From an uncultured Pseudomonadota bacterium (GTDB lineage: Bacteria > Pseudomonadota > Gammaproteobacteria > Steroidobacterales > Steroidobacteraceae): a stretch of DNA of 64,000 nucleotides. The notes beneath the pieces were generated by a model. That model had not been told where the DNA came from and made no database searches. It saw only the letters and a program-made list of their open reading frames with translations. The stretch's first letter is position 1, and every line of letters starts with the position of its first letter. The stretch covers positions 1 through 64,000 of the forward strand of contig CAIVRI010000080.1 of assembly GCA_903908265.1 (NCBI GenBank), written 5' to 3'. Below, in pieces: positions 9,489-18,397 of this stretch. The position numbers were made by a program, and so were the translations under genes.

Positions 9489-9620
9489 GGGTGTCTCCTG
9501 GCCGGACTCTAAGCCGGCCTAAAAAGCGGCGGCACGATTCGGGTGCGCCACTGCGGTCCTCTGGATCTGGGAGGCAAGCCTACGCCGAAGGTCGGGCAGG
9601 GACCCCTATAAATACATCAA

Positions 9621-9646
9621 CTGTACTGGTGTATATTACAGTACAG
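9621..9646. promoter_or_regulatory. Perfect inverted repeat abutting the MocR start codon (probable operator plus -10)
   Basis: CTGTACTG-N10-CAGTACAG, two perfect 8-bp arms, ends directly at the ATG of the MocR-type regulator (9647). The spacer holds TATATT (9632-9637), a good -10 hexamer placed so that transcription would start near the ATG, giving a leaderless or nearly leaderless mRNA. No Shine-Dalgarno sequence precedes the ATG. The site lies in the 158-bp divergent region with the beta-alanine genes, so it may serve both autoregulation and control of those genes. Arms and spacing are read directly; function is inferred. Confidence 0.6.
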
Positions 9647-11062
9647 ATGAGCCTTAAACCTCGCCTAGCGCTGCGCGACACCCTGATTGCCGCACTCCAA
9701 GAGGCCATCGAGCAGGGCGGACTCCGCCCCGGCACCCGCCTGCGGTCGGTCCGCCAACTGGCCGCCGACGAGGGCGTCAGCCCCAGCACAGCCGCCGACG
9801 TCTATGACGCTCTGGCCGCGACAGGCCGGATTACGGCCCGGCCGGGCAGCGGCTATTTCGTCGCAGACGAGAGCGCACACTCGGCCGCACCCGGCACCAC
9901 CGTTGCGGCCGATGCGCTGTGGGAACGACGCATTGAAGCCCCCGGCGCCCGGATTCGGGTCGACGCCGGCGGGGGCTGGTTACCCTCAGACTGGCAGTAC
10001 GTAGATGGCATCGCCTCCGCACTGCGGCAGGTGGCTCGACTACCCGGATGTTCGGAAGGCTACGGTTCACCGAACGGGTTTGAGCCGCTGCGCAGTTACT
10101 TTGCGCGTCACCTCGCCGCCCGAGACGTGGCAGCGGATGCGGGACGTATCGTGCTCACGCAAGGGGCCAGCCAAGCCCTAGATCTCGTGGTCCGAACGCT
10201 TCTAGAACCCGGCGACACGGTCGTCGTCGAAGACCCAGCTTACCCCCCGACACTGGCACTACTGCGCGCCCGCGGCGTGCATCTTCTGGCCGTCTCTCGC
10301 TTGCAAACGGGGCCTGACACGGACGCGCTGGAAAGCTTGCTCAAGCGGCGTCGGATCCGCGCCTTGTTTACCAACACAACGCTACAAAACCCCACCGGCA
10401 CCTCGACGCACCCCGATGTCGCCCGCCGCCTCGTCGCGCTGGCCGTCAGGCACGACTTCACGATCGTGGAAGATGACATTTTCTCGGAGCTTTCACGTGC
10501 CCATACCAAACCACTCGCCGCATTCGATGAGGGTCAACGCGTACTGTATGTCAGCAGTATCTCCAAGACGGTATCGCCGGCGCTGCGTGTGGGCTACGTG
10601 CTCGCCAGTCCCGCGACACTCGCCCCGATCGTCCGACTCAAGACGCTCAGCGCGCTCGCCTCATCAGAGCTATCCGAACGAATCGCGCTCGGCGCGCTGA
10701 CCCAAGCGCATTATCGGCGCCATCTCGAAGCACTCCGTAAGCGTCTGGCCGCCAGCCAAGCGCGCGTCCAAGCGACCTTGCTCGCCCAAGGCGTCGAATT
10801 AGCCTATCAACCGGATGCCGGCATGTTCCTATGGGGACGGTTACCCTCACGCGACGCGGTCGGCAAGATCTGGAGAAACGCGGTCGATGCCGGCGTACTG
10901 CTCGCCCCGGGGGAATCGTTTCGGCCTGATGGCCGCGCAAGCCCCTGGTGGCGCTTCAACGTTGCCCATTGCGAAGACGGCGCGCTGACCCGATTCCTCG
11001 CAACCGTCCAGTCGCAATTAGCTCGGTCGACCGAGCGGTCGGCGGTGAAACCACCCGGCTAG
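9647..11062 (+). CDS. MocR-type regulator (GntR HTH fused to class I aminotransferase domain)
   Basis: 471 aa from the ATG at 9647. Residues about 1-75 form a GntR winged helix (SVRQLAADEGVSPSTAADVYDALAATGRITARPGSGYFV). Residues about 110-460 are a fold-type I PLP domain with VLTQGASQALDLVVRTLLEPGD, VEDPAYPPTL, TTLQNPTGTS, VEDDIFSELS and the PLP-lysine motif YVSSISKTVSPALRVGYV. Such proteins sense an amino compound or PLP and control nearby PLP-enzyme genes. It is divergent from the omega-aminotransferase/mmsA unit, which makes beta-alanine a likely effector. The frame is open upstream to 9491, but the ATG at 9647 matches the family N-terminus and sits next to a 26-bp dyad. Confidence 0.9.
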   Translation: MSLKPRLALRDTLIAALQEAIEQGGLRPGTRLRSVRQLAADEGVSPSTAADVYDALAATGRITARPGSGYFVADESAHSAAPGTTVAADALWERRIEAPGARIRVDAGGGWLPSDWQYVDGIASALRQVARLPGCSEGYGSPNGFEPLRSYFARHLAARDVAADAGRIVLTQGASQALDLVVRTLLEPGDTVVVEDPAYPPTLALLRARGVHLLAVSRLQTGPDTDALESLLKRRRIRALFTNTTLQNPTGTSTHPDVARRLVALAVRHDFTIVEDDIFSELSRAHTKPLAAFDEGQRVLYVSSISKTVSPALRVGYVLASPATLAPIVRLKTLSALASSELSERIALGALTQAHYRRHLEALRKRLAASQARVQATLLAQGVELAYQPDAGMFLWGRLPSRDAVGKIWRNAVDAGVLLAPGESFRPDGRASPWWRFNVAHCEDGALTRFLATVQSQLARSTERSAVKPPG

Positions 11063-11632
11063 GCTGCATCGTTCACGCACCGCCGGCAGCACCGTATGAC
11101 TAAATTGCGCGCTCAGGAAAACCACGAGCGTATCAGCGCGAGGCTCGACCAGAACCAGCCCATTCGCTGTCTCAATTTCGAGTTCCCCGCCGTCCCCGGC
11201 CTGCCAGTCCTGATTGAGGTAGTAGATGACACTCACGACACGATCCACGCCAGTCGGCGATCGGTCGAGATGGCGCACATACCCCGCGCCCGGTGCAAAG
11301 CTTGCAAAATGCATGTCCAAGGCTTCAAGCCCCATCATCAACCCGTGGTTACTTGAGACGCGTAGCCCGTCGAGGCGGGTGAGAAACGCTTCTTCCGCGC
11401 AGTCCTCGGGACCGTCGATCCACGAAATCCGGTCGCCACGAATCGCTGGGGCGAGCGCGCGTGCTGCACCCACGCCAATCCCCGCATGGTGGAATCGACC
11501 CGCCTGCTGTCGCGTATCGAGCGACGCAAGCAAGGCCAGAACATTCTCTACGCCCGCATAGCCGGTCACCGCAACGTAGCCGGGACCGGCGAGGGCATCA
11601 ACGATTTCGCCGTGGATGCCCTCGTTACGCAC
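11018..11632 (-). CDS. 2-oxoglutarate/Fe(II)-dependent oxygenase (prolyl 4-hydroxylase/SM-20 type)
   Basis: 204 aa. Double-stranded beta-helix enzyme: the iron ligands are visible as H and D in YVRHLDRSPTGVDRVVSVIYYLN and the distal H in FSHTVLPAVRERCSLAGWFHRR, where the Arg following SLAGWF-type context would bind 2-oxoglutarate. The GDGGELEIE block is typical of the P4Hc/SM-20 family, whose members hydroxylate prolyl or other residues in proteins such as EF-Tu or ribosomal proteins. Its ATG is 2 nt after the stop of the SET-domain gene, so the two are co-translated. The 3' end overlaps the convergent MocR gene by 45 bp. The target is unknown. Confidence 0.85.
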   Translation of the reverse strand: MRNEGIHGEIVDALAGPGYVAVTGYAGVENVLALLASLDTRQQAGRFHHAGIGVGAARALAPAIRGDRISWIDGPEDCAEEAFLTRLDGLRVSSNHGLMMGLEALDMHFASFAPGAGYVRHLDRSPTGVDRVVSVIYYLNQDWQAGDGGELEIETANGLVLVEPRADTLVVFLSAQFSHTVLPAVRERCSLAGWFHRRPLGRPS

Positions 11633-11634
11633 CG

Positions 11635-12342
11635 CTAGCGTACGCGTCGCGCGCTGACTGCGCTCTTGCGCTTTGGCTTCGCGGCAGACTTCGTCTTGGT
11701 CTTCTTCTTAGCTTTAGTCTTGGACTTTGTGACCACTGGGGCGCGGACTACCCGAGTGGGTGATTTGCTACGGGCTACAACCACGCTACGAGGGGCCGCT
11801 TTTTTCTTGCGTGTCGTCGCTTTTTTCTTGACCGACTTCTTGGCCGACTTCTTAGCCGATTTCTTGGTCTTCTTACGCTTCGGCTTGTGCGGCAGCAGCA
11901 TTGTGCCGCGACATTGGGCCGCACCACAGCGACACGCCCAAATCACATCAATATCAGGCGCATCGGACGGGTCACGCTCGATGAGATAGTCGTAACCAAG
12001 CTCATCGCCTTTCTTGATGTTCCGAATGGCTTCAATAAAAACCCTCCGGTCGTCAATGATCGTCTCGCAATTCGGATCGCAGGAATGATTGATGTAGCGC
12101 ACGTCGCTACCACCCACACCGCCGTCAATGACAATGCGATTATCGACTGTGAACAGGAAGGTGTGATTGTCATCGTCCGCCTTGTCCGCATAGCGGCGAT
12201 CAGCCTCAGCGTGCGAGATACGATCACCTACGTATTCGCTAATACGGGCGCCTTTTTTGATATCACGAAGGGCAAATACACCCGCACCATGGACTTTGGA
12301 TCGGCGCACGCGAATAAGCGGCAAAGCGTCAGAACTCTTCAT
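11635..12342 (-). CDS. SET-domain lysine methyltransferase with histone-H1-like C-terminal tail
   Basis: 235 aa. Residues about 8-155 form a complete SET domain: GAGVFALRDIKKGARISEYVGD (SAM-binding start), RYINHSCDPNC (the NHSC signature), GDELGYDYLIER (catalytic Tyr region), then a post-SET zinc motif CRCGAAQCRGTML. Residues about 158-235 are almost only Lys, Arg, Ala, Ser, Thr and Val, with SAKK-type repeats, and resemble the tail of histone H1 or bacterial H1-like and AlgP proteins. Bacterial SET proteins methylate lysines of ribosomal, chromatin-like or, when secreted, host proteins. No signal peptide is seen. The tail suggests nucleic-acid binding. It sits in an operon with the 2OG oxygenase. 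Confidence 0.9.
   Translation of the reverse strand: MKSSDALPLIRVRRSKVHGAGVFALRDIKKGARISEYVGDRISHAEADRRYADKADDDNHTFLFTVDNRIVIDGGVGGSDVRYINHSCDPNCETIIDDRRVFIEAIRNIKKGDELGYDYLIERDPSDAPDIDVIWACRCGAAQCRGTMLLPHKPKRKKTKKSAKKSAKKSVKKKATTRKKKAAPRSVVVARSKSPTRVVRAPVVTKSKTKAKKKTKTKSAAKPKRKSAVSARRVR
11831..11866. repeat. Three degenerate 12-bp tandem units within the SET gene tail
   Basis: Three consecutive 12-bp units of the type (a/g)ccgacttctt(g/a) encode the SAKK/SVKK repeats of the basic tail on the minus strand. The units differ at one or two positions. They indicate tail growth by short tandem duplication and a site where tail length may vary between strains. Confidence 0.7.
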
Positions 12343-12386
12343 GCAAAGGAAGCCTCGTAAGGGGAATGGGAAATAAAAAGGAAACG

Positions 12387-13181
12387 TTAAACGGCGACAG
12401 GTGCCTTGATAGCCCCGTGGCTCTGGTAATCCAAGAGCTCGAAGTCCTCAAACACGTAGTCGAACAAAGTCGGCGGTCGCCGCTTCATGATCAACCTAGG
12501 CAATGGCAGTGGCGACCGCGTCAATTGCAAGTCGACCTGGTCGAAATGATTAGCGTAGATATGGCAGTCCCCACCAGTCCAAATGAATTCGCCGAGCTGT
12601 AAATCGCACTGCTGCGCCACCATGTGGGTCAACAGCGCATAACTGGCAATATTGAAGGGAACGCCCAGAAACAAGTCGGCGCTACGCTGATACAACTGAC
12701 AGCTGAGACGCCCTGCTGCGACGTAGAACTGGAAGAACGCATGACACGGCTGCAAGGCCATACTTTCTAACTCACCGACGTTCCACGCGCTCACGATCAG
12801 GCGGCGGGAATCCGGGTTGCGACGAATCGTCTCAATGACCTGCGCCATTTGATCGATGTTCCGCCCATCCGCCGCGAGCCAATTCCTCCATTGCTTGCCG
12901 TACACCGGCCCCAGATTGCCATCCGCATCCGCCCACTCATCCCAAATAGTGACCCCGACGTCCCGCAAGGACCCCACATGGGTCTCACCACGGAGAAACC
13001 ATAAAAGTTCGTGAAAGATGCTGCGCACATGCAGCTTCTTGGTCGTGACCAGCGGAAATCCGTCCGCTAAGTTAAACCGCATCTGCCAGCCGAACACCGA
13101 CACGGTACCCGTGCCGGTGCGATCGTCCTTTCCCGCCCCATTGGCACGGACATGACGCAGCAGATCGAGGTACTGGCGCAC
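12387..13181 (-). CDS. thyA: Thymidylate synthase
   Basis: Methylates dUMP to dTMP using methylene-H4folate. With the GTG at 13181 the protein is 264 aa, the same length as E. coli ThyA, and begins [15 protein letters not shown], colinear with it. The longer open frame (to 13304) would overlap lgt heavily and has no family match. Motifs: [38 protein letters not shown]-like substrate loop, and the catalytic Cys in [12 protein letters not shown]. The start lies 2 nt after the lgt stop, the classic lgt-thyA arrangement. Confidence 0.96.
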   Translation of the reverse strand: MRQYLDLLRHVRANGAGKDDRTGTGTVSVFGWQMRFNLADGFPLVTTKKLHVRSIFHELLWFLRGETHVGSLRDVGVTIWDEWADADGNLGPVYGKQWRNWLAADGRNIDQMAQVIETIRRNPDSRRLIVSAWNVGELESMALQPCHAFFQFYVAAGRLSCQLYQRSADLFLGVPFNIASYALLTHMVAQQCDLQLGEFIWTGGDCHIYANHFDQVDLQLTRSPLPLPRLIMKRRPPTLFDYVFEDFELLDYQSHGAIKAPVAV

Positions 13182-13183
13182 GG

Positions 13184-14002
13184 TCAGCCCACCGTGACTG
13201 GCAGCACGTTGCCAGACGGTGTGCCGCGCACGTAGCCCCACGCAATCATTGACAGACCAGCAATCAACATGGGAACCGACAAGACGATCCCCATGGTCAA
13301 CCAACCCCCAGCGAGATAGCCGATTTGCTCATCGGGCACCCGCACGAACTCCACCAATACGCGAAAGACTGCATACAGGGTTAAAAATAGGCCAGTCGGT
13401 ACCCAACGGGGTCGCGGCTTAGATGTGAACGTCCACAGGATAATGAACATCAACAGGCCTTCGAGAGCGCCTTCATACAGCTGTGTGGCATGCAACACGA
13501 CCGTGCCACCCTCCGTGGGCACTGCAAAACCCCAGGCCACATCAGTAGCCTTGCCCCACAGTTCACCATTCACGAAATTCGCAATCCGCCCTGCGAGAAT
13601 TCCGATACCGGGGATCGGTGCCGCAAAGTCCAGTACATCACCGATCGAACGCCGCCGCCGATAGGCAAATAAGGACACCGCAATGATCACGCCGATCAGA
13701 CCGCCGTGAAAGCTCATGCCGCCTTGCCAGACCTTGTACCAATAGGAGGGATCACGGCTGAGCTGCTCTTGCCCGTAGAAGAGCAAATAGCCCAAACGCC
13801 CACCCAGCACCACACCGAAGACGGCAAAGAAAATCAGGTCTTCAACGTCCACGAGTTTCCACGTCGAACCCGGTTGGGCGGCGCGGCGCTTAGCGAGCCA
13901 CCACGCGGCCAAGAACCCCGCCACATAGGCAATACCATACCAACGCACCTTGAGGGGGCCGAGCGCGAGTAGGACCGGGTCGATATGGGGATAAGGGATC
14001 AT
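13184..14002 (-). CDS. lgt: Prolipoprotein diacylglyceryl transferase
   Basis: Inner-membrane enzyme that adds diacylglycerol to the lipobox cysteine of prolipoproteins. 272 aa with about seven hydrophobic segments. Shows [22 protein letters not shown] (family N-terminus), [11 protein letters not shown] with the essential His, and the Lgt signature [22 protein letters not shown]. Upstream of and tightly linked to thyA. Its substrates here would include the lipo-cytochrome c and the PotF-like protein. Confidence 0.96.
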   Translation of the reverse strand: MIPYPHIDPVLLALGPLKVRWYGIAYVAGFLAAWWLAKRRAAQPGSTWKLVDVEDLIFFAVFGVVLGGRLGYLLFYGQEQLSRDPSYWYKVWQGGMSFHGGLIGVIIAVSLFAYRRRRSIGDVLDFAAPIPGIGILAGRIANFVNGELWGKATDVAWGFAVPTEGGTVVLHATQLYEGALEGLLMFIILWTFTSKPRPRWVPTGLFLTLYAVFRVLVEFVRVPDEQIGYLAGGWLTMGIVLSVPMLIAGLSMIAWGYVRGTPSGNVLPVTVG

Positions 14003-14025
14003 GGCCCTAGTTTAACGAAAGTCCG

Positions 14026-14772
14026 CTACAGATCGTGAACGGTAACGCGGCCAACCCACTCGTACAGCGCCGAGTAGCTCTCTTGCAGCGCCCACGGGTG
14101 TGGCAACCACGCCATCAACCCCGCAGGGGCTCCTCTTGGACCGGGCGCCGAAGCCGGCCAAATCCTCAGGCCGGTAGCACGGAACTCCGCAGCCGCCCGC
14201 GGCATATGCACAGCACTAGTAACCAGCCAAACGCTGGTGAGACCTGCTGCCTGCAGTAGACGCGCCGATTCCACCGCATTTTCATGGGTGTTGCGGGAGC
14301 GATCCTCAATGAACCGGGCCGTGAGACCGAATGCGCTCTTGAGTTCGCCAGCCATGACGGTAGCCTCAGCCGGCCCGGACTCGACCCGGCCACCGGACAG
14401 CAACAATGGCAAACCGGTACGCCGCGCCAAGGCAGCCGCAGTGGCCAGCCGCACCAAGGTCACCCCGCCCAGTGACGCTCCGGACGGCACGTCTGCATTC
14501 AGTCGTACGCCGCCCGAGAGCACCACGATCGCCTGCGGCGCGGGTCCGTCCCCAATCACGCTAGGCCCCTGCGCGACTCGAGCGGCCAGCCCATCCGCGA
14601 CGATTGGCAGCGACAGCGCCAAGAGGCTAAGAATGCCAAACGCGATCAACCCGTAGGACCAAGCACGGCGCGCCCGACGCACCCACAGGCCCACCATCAC
14701 CAGCAGCAGCGGCCCGAGTGGCGGCAATACCAACGCCTTCAGAATCGCCCGTCCAGCGATGCTCGGGTCCAT
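14026..14772 (-). CDS. DUF218 (YdcF/ElyC/SanA) family membrane protein
   Basis: 248 aa. Two N-terminal hydrophobic helices (about residues 10-30 and 38-60) are followed by a periplasmic or cytoplasmic DUF218 domain with AIVVLSGGVRLN, PLLLSGGRVESG, RSRNTHENAVESARLL and VWLVTSAVHMPRA. Members such as ElyC take part in envelope and peptidoglycan-precursor homeostasis; the biochemical reaction is not established. It ends 23 bp from lgt and starts 8 bp after the RlmI-type gene. Confidence 0.85.
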   Translation of the reverse strand: MDPSIAGRAILKALVLPPLGPLLLVMVGLWVRRARRAWSYGLIAFGILSLLALSLPIVADGLAARVAQGPSVIGDGPAPQAIVVLSGGVRLNADVPSGASLGGVTLVRLATAAALARRTGLPLLLSGGRVESGPAEATVMAGELKSAFGLTARFIEDRSRNTHENAVESARLLQAAGLTSVWLVTSAVHMPRAAAEFRATGLRIWPASAPGPRGAPAGLMAWLPHPWALQESYSALYEWVGRVTVHDL

Positions 14773-14779
14773 CGCCGAC

Positions 14780-16015
14780 TCAATCGTACGTAACGCGGGA
14801 GAGGAAGGCTTTCAAATAACGCGTCTCAGGAATAGCGGGATGAATCGGATGGTCCGGGGACTGCCCCCCCGTTGATAAAATCTGAGCAAAGCGCCCGAGA
14901 TGCCGCGCACTGCGTTGAATCGCATCCTGTAGCGTCTCTGGCGGGAGGTGATAAGAGCAGGAACAGCTCACCAGCAAGCCATCGCGCGGCAGCAACTGCA
15001 TAGCCAGCTGGTTGACACGCTTATACGCCGCCTCGCCCCGGGGGACGTCCTTACGGCGTTTAATGAAGGCCGGCGGATCAACAATGACGCAATCGTACTT
15101 CTCGCCCGCGGCAACCAAACTTTCCATCACTTCGAACGCATCGCCGCGCAATACGGTGAGCGGCACACCATTGGCGACCCCATTAGCGCTCGCGGCCTCC
15201 AGAGCACTCTGAGAGGAATCCACACACGTCACCTCAGCACCATCGAGACCGGCCGGCACTGCCCATGCACCGACGTAACTGAATACATCTAGTACGCGCT
15301 TGGAGCCCTTGATAAGCGGCAAAAACTGGCGCCGGTTCCCGGATTGATCGTAAAACCAACCGGTCTTCTGACCTTCCTCTAATGGGGCCGTGAACACCGC
15401 GCCGCGCTCGATCACCTGTACATGTGATGGCAGTTCACCAACGGCTGCCTCAACGTACTTCTCCAATTGCTCCAGATCGCGTGCGCCGGAGTTGTTCTTG
15501 AACACAACAACGCCCGGTTTAATCACCTTGACCAGCGCATCCACAATCGCGCCCTTCATGACTTCCATTCCCGCGGTGCCAATCTGAACGACCAACACGT
15601 CACCAAAACGATCAACGATAAGACCCGGCAAACCGTCAGATTCACCATGCACGAGACGATAATAAGGGCCTTCGAAGAAGCGCTCGCGTAACGCCAATGC
15701 GATCCGCAAACGATGCACAATCAAGGAGGGGCCCGGCGCGAACTTGCGATCGCGACCCAGAATACGAACACAGATCAGGGAATTGGGATTGATGTACCCA
15801 TAGCCCAAAAAGCGGTCGCGATCAGATCGAACCTGAACCAAATCCCCACGCTCAAACGCAGTAATTGGACTGGCGCCCGTATCGATTTCATTGCTGAAGA
15901 CCCACAGGTGCCCTGCGGACACGCGACGATCTTCGTGCTTCTTGAGTCGGATCACCGGCAGTTCGGTGGCGGGCGATTGGTCTTCCACGAAGACCTGGTC
16001 ATCGGTGTCATTCAT
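14780..16015 (-). CDS. rlmI: Class I SAM-dependent 23S rRNA cytosine methyltransferase, RlmI type
   Basis: 411 aa. An N-terminal PUA-like RNA-binding domain (VIRLKKHEDRRVSAGHLWVFSNEI) precedes an EEHEE region and a Rossmann methyltransferase domain: EEGQKTGWFYDQSGNR, VLDVFSYVGAWAVPAGL (SAM motif I), IVDPPAFIKRRKD (motif IV) and the catalytic cysteine in LVSCSCSYHLPPE. E. coli RlmI makes m5C1962. Its start codon is 193 bp from the HIT gene stop. Confidence 0.88.
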   Translation of the reverse strand: MNDTDDQVFVEDQSPATELPVIRLKKHEDRRVSAGHLWVFSNEIDTGASPITAFERGDLVQVRSDRDRFLGYGYINPNSLICVRILGRDRKFAPGPSLIVHRLRIALALRERFFEGPYYRLVHGESDGLPGLIVDRFGDVLVVQIGTAGMEVMKGAIVDALVKVIKPGVVVFKNNSGARDLEQLEKYVEAAVGELPSHVQVIERGAVFTAPLEEGQKTGWFYDQSGNRRQFLPLIKGSKRVLDVFSYVGAWAVPAGLDGAEVTCVDSSQSALEAASANGVANGVPLTVLRGDAFEVMESLVAAGEKYDCVIVDPPAFIKRRKDVPRGEAAYKRVNQLAMQLLPRDGLLVSCSCSYHLPPETLQDAIQRSARHLGRFAQILSTGGQSPDHPIHPAIPETRYLKAFLSRVTYD

Positions 16016-16209
16016 AGTTTTGAGAGAGCGCGGAGTGTCCCGCAGCGGTGGCGTAAAAGACGCATTCTAACTGACTAGCGACCCTTCCCGGTCCCGAGTG
16101 CACCTTGCGCCGCTAAAAGGACCCGAATGGGCTCAGTACGTCGGCGATTACGTGGGTGGACACCACGTGACCTAGTGGATCCAACTGGCCGGTCCACACC
16201 GGCTAGGCC
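16016..16209. other. Intergenic stretch between the HIT gene and rlmI
   Basis: 194 bp without a gene. It must hold the rlmI promoter (minus strand). Near 16187-16202 there is a short hairpin, GCCGGT-N4-ACCGGC, without a T tract, just below the HIT gene stop, which could help terminate that gene. I see no RNA gene. Confidence 0.4.
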
Positions 16210-16662
16210 CTACTGAGCGCCAGGCACTCGACTGCGCATCGCCTCCGCGAGACGACGAACAACCGGTCCGTGCTGTTGGGGATGAAAAGTGGGCGCCGCG
16301 GACCAATCCAGCGCCCAAGGTTGCGCAGTCACCTGCCCATCTGGCTCATCCAAGCGTCGCGGAAACAGGTGCGCGTGCAAGGCCGGCTCCACATTGCCAA
16401 ACATTGCATAGTTGATCCGCACGGCACTGAAATGCGTCTGCAAAACATCCCCACAAGCCGCCATATCGGCGAGAAATTGCTGCCGCGCGGCGCCGCTTAG
16501 CGCATTCAGATCCGACACGACCGGATCGGGCAATAACAAGCAATACCCTTCGATGACCTGTGGATCACCCAGTACGAGCCAGCCACTCACTAACCGCACA
16601 ATGCCCGTCGGGTCTGCCCCCGCTCTAAGCGCGGCTACACGGCGATGGATAGCGGTCGTCAT
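16210..16662 (-). CDS. HIT-family protein (nucleotide hydrolase/transferase)
   Basis: 150 aa from the ATG at 16662, which has GGAGG 6 nt upstream; the frame is open seven codons further. Carries a histidine-triad-like stretch NVEPALHAHLFPRR near residue 105, as in the Ap4A-hydrolase/FHIT branch. The preceding VIEGYCLLLPDPVVSDL block fits the HIT fold. The substrate is unknown: dinucleoside polyphosphates or nucleoside phosphoramidates are typical. A single gene, about 100 bp from the cytochrome c gene. Confidence 0.75.
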   Translation of the reverse strand: MTTAIHRRVAALRAGADPTGIVRLVSGWLVLGDPQVIEGYCLLLPDPVVSDLNALSGAARQQFLADMAACGDVLQTHFSAVRINYAMFGNVEPALHAHLFPRRLDEPDGQVTAQPWALDWSAAPTFHPQQHGPVVRRLAEAMRSRVPGAQ

Positions 16663-16765
16663 GCGTTGCCTCCGAACCTGCACTGGGCAGCTTCCAGGGT
16701 AAAAAAATTATGCAGCCAGTGCGAAAAACGAACAAACAATTTGACGGAACGGGCATGGATCACGC

Positions 16766-17170
16766 TTAGCGACCGGGGTGGGTGGCCCGCACCGCAGCAA
16801 CCATTGCCGCATCGATGGGCGCAGCGGCATTACCGAACGAGTGGCGAACGTGCGTGGTGACCGCCGCCGCATCCTCGTCGGATAAGAAGCCAAACTGCGG
16901 CATCACGCCAGCAAACTGACCTCTGGGCAACAGCGCTGGTCGCTCTCCATACAGCACCCAGGCGAGCATTTTGGCCGGATCGCCATTCGGTACCGGTGTG
17001 CCGGCCAAGGGTGCATAAACGCCATGAGCGCCGGCGCCGTCACGCCCATGACAAGACTGGCATAACGTTTCATACAGTGCCGCGCCACGATCCATCGGTG
17101 CCGGCTTTTTACAGGCGCCAACAAATAATGCAACGCAAACGCAACTGATCAAGCCAATGACGAGGCGCAT
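16766..17170 (-). CDS. Lipoprotein monohaem cytochrome c
   Basis: 134 aa from the ATG at 17170. An N-terminal hydrophobic segment ends in the lipobox LFVGAC, so the protein should be lipid-anchored after Lgt/LspA processing. The haem site is LCQSCHGRDGAG (CxxCH, around residue 39), and GVMPQFGFLSDEDAAAV holds the likely axial Met. It belongs to the class I c-type cytochromes that shuttle electrons in the periplasm. It lies 13 bp after the decarboxylase gene and is probably co-transcribed, but a functional link is not evident. Longer in-frame start sites would hide the signal sequence. Confidence 0.85.
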   Translation of the reverse strand: MRLVIGLISCVCVALFVGACKKPAPMDRGAALYETLCQSCHGRDGAGAHGVYAPLAGTPVPNGDPAKMLAWVLYGERPALLPRGQFAGVMPQFGFLSDEDAAAVTTHVRHSFGNAAAPIDAAMVAAVRATHPGR

Positions 17171-17183
17171 GAAAAAAAGCCCT

Positions 17184-18362
17184 CTAGTCATGCGCACCGG
17201 CCTGTGCTTGCTCATTCACGGCGAGCACACGGGCCCTGCGAATGAAGTTGAAATCCGTTGCGCTCGAAGAGGTGTAGGCGCCCATCGAATGACCGACGAT
17301 GACGTCACCAATCTCGAGCAAGGGCAATTGCACATCTTCCTTGACCACATCGATGCTGTCGCAAGTCGGGCCGGCCAACACAGCAGGGACGCGCGAGCCG
17401 TCATCCCGTAACGGCCGCACCACATAGTCGGCGTGATCGAACAACTGGCCGTTGTAGGAACCATAGAGGCCATCGTCGAGATAGAACCACCAACGGCCAT
17501 CCCGTAAGGCGCGACCCACCACCGTCGCAAGGCCGGTGCCCGCAGGGCCCACAATGAAACGGCCAGGCTCCGCGATCAAGCGCAGGCCGTGCGGCAACGC
17601 TGCGAGCGCCTCTCGAATAGGAGCGCAAAACGCCTCAATCGGCAATTGCGCAGCTTTGTAGGCGATCGGAAAGCCGCCGCCAATATCCAGTACTGAAAGC
17701 GAATGGCCTTCGGCACGGGCCTGCACAATGAGGCGATTACAGGCCTGCACCGCCAGCACATGCATGGCCGGGTCCGGCGTCTGGGAACCGACATGGAAGG
17801 ACAAGCCGGCGACCTTGACACCCAGCCGCCTCGCCAGATCCAGTAGCGCCGGGACGGACTCCGGATCACAGCCAAACTTGCGGGACAGATCAGCCGCCGC
17901 GGCTGGATTTCTGAACGCAACACGGATCAGAACCTCTGCGCGCGCGCGATGGCGCACAAACTTCCCGATCTCGTCCGGGTTATCGACCACAAATATCCGC
18001 ACCCCAAAACGAATAGCGTCCCGGATATCCACATCACGCTTGATCGGATGTGTGTGGATACAGCGCCGTGGATCAACACCGGCGCGACGCACGAGTTCGA
18101 TCTCACCACTGGTCGCGAGATCAAAAAACCCGCCCATCTCCTTCAGCGTCGCGACAACGCTGCGCTCGGGCAACGGCTTGAGCGCGTAGTGCAGATCCAC
18201 CCCTGGCAATGCAGCGGCCAGAGCACGATATTGCGCACGGATTACATCGCAATCGATCATCAAGAGGGGCGACCCGTGACGCGCCAATAATGCTTCGAGC
18301 GCGTGACGCTCATAGGGTGCTGGTAGGCGGGGATTGGTCGCATCCAGAATGGACTCGGACAT
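17184..18362 (-). CDS. Ornithine/lysine-type decarboxylase (fold-type III PLP enzyme)
   Basis: 392 aa from the ATG at 18362, preceded by a purine-rich GGGAGAGG. The alanine-racemase-like barrel is clear: PLP-lysine in DLHYALKPLP, SFHVGSQT, LDIGGGFPIAY, AEPGRFIVGPAG, and the C-terminal GPTCDSIDVV that supplies the active-site Cys and Asp in eukaryotic-type ornithine decarboxylases. Length and motifs fit the bacterial ODC/LDC branch rather than diaminopimelate decarboxylase (LysA). It would make putrescine or cadaverine. The open frame extends to 18674 but the extension is not family-like. Confidence 0.88.
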   Translation of the reverse strand: MSESILDATNPRLPAPYERHALEALLARHGSPLLMIDCDVIRAQYRALAAALPGVDLHYALKPLPERSVVATLKEMGGFFDLATSGEIELVRRAGVDPRRCIHTHPIKRDVDIRDAIRFGVRIFVVDNPDEIGKFVRHRARAEVLIRVAFRNPAAAADLSRKFGCDPESVPALLDLARRLGVKVAGLSFHVGSQTPDPAMHVLAVQACNRLIVQARAEGHSLSVLDIGGGFPIAYKAAQLPIEAFCAPIREALAALPHGLRLIAEPGRFIVGPAGTGLATVVGRALRDGRWWFYLDDGLYGSYNGQLFDHADYVVRPLRDDGSRVPAVLAGPTCDSIDVVKEDVQLPLLEIGDVIVGHSMGAYTSSSATDFNFIRRARVLAVNEQAQAGAHD

Positions 18363-18397
18363 GGGACCTCTCCCAGAAGCTTGTGCGGGCGCGAATT

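Noticed and set aside
13182-13304. 41-codon N-terminal extension of thyA
   Set aside because: It lies inside lgt; the GTG at 13181 gives the standard 264-residue protein and the usual lgt-thyA junction.
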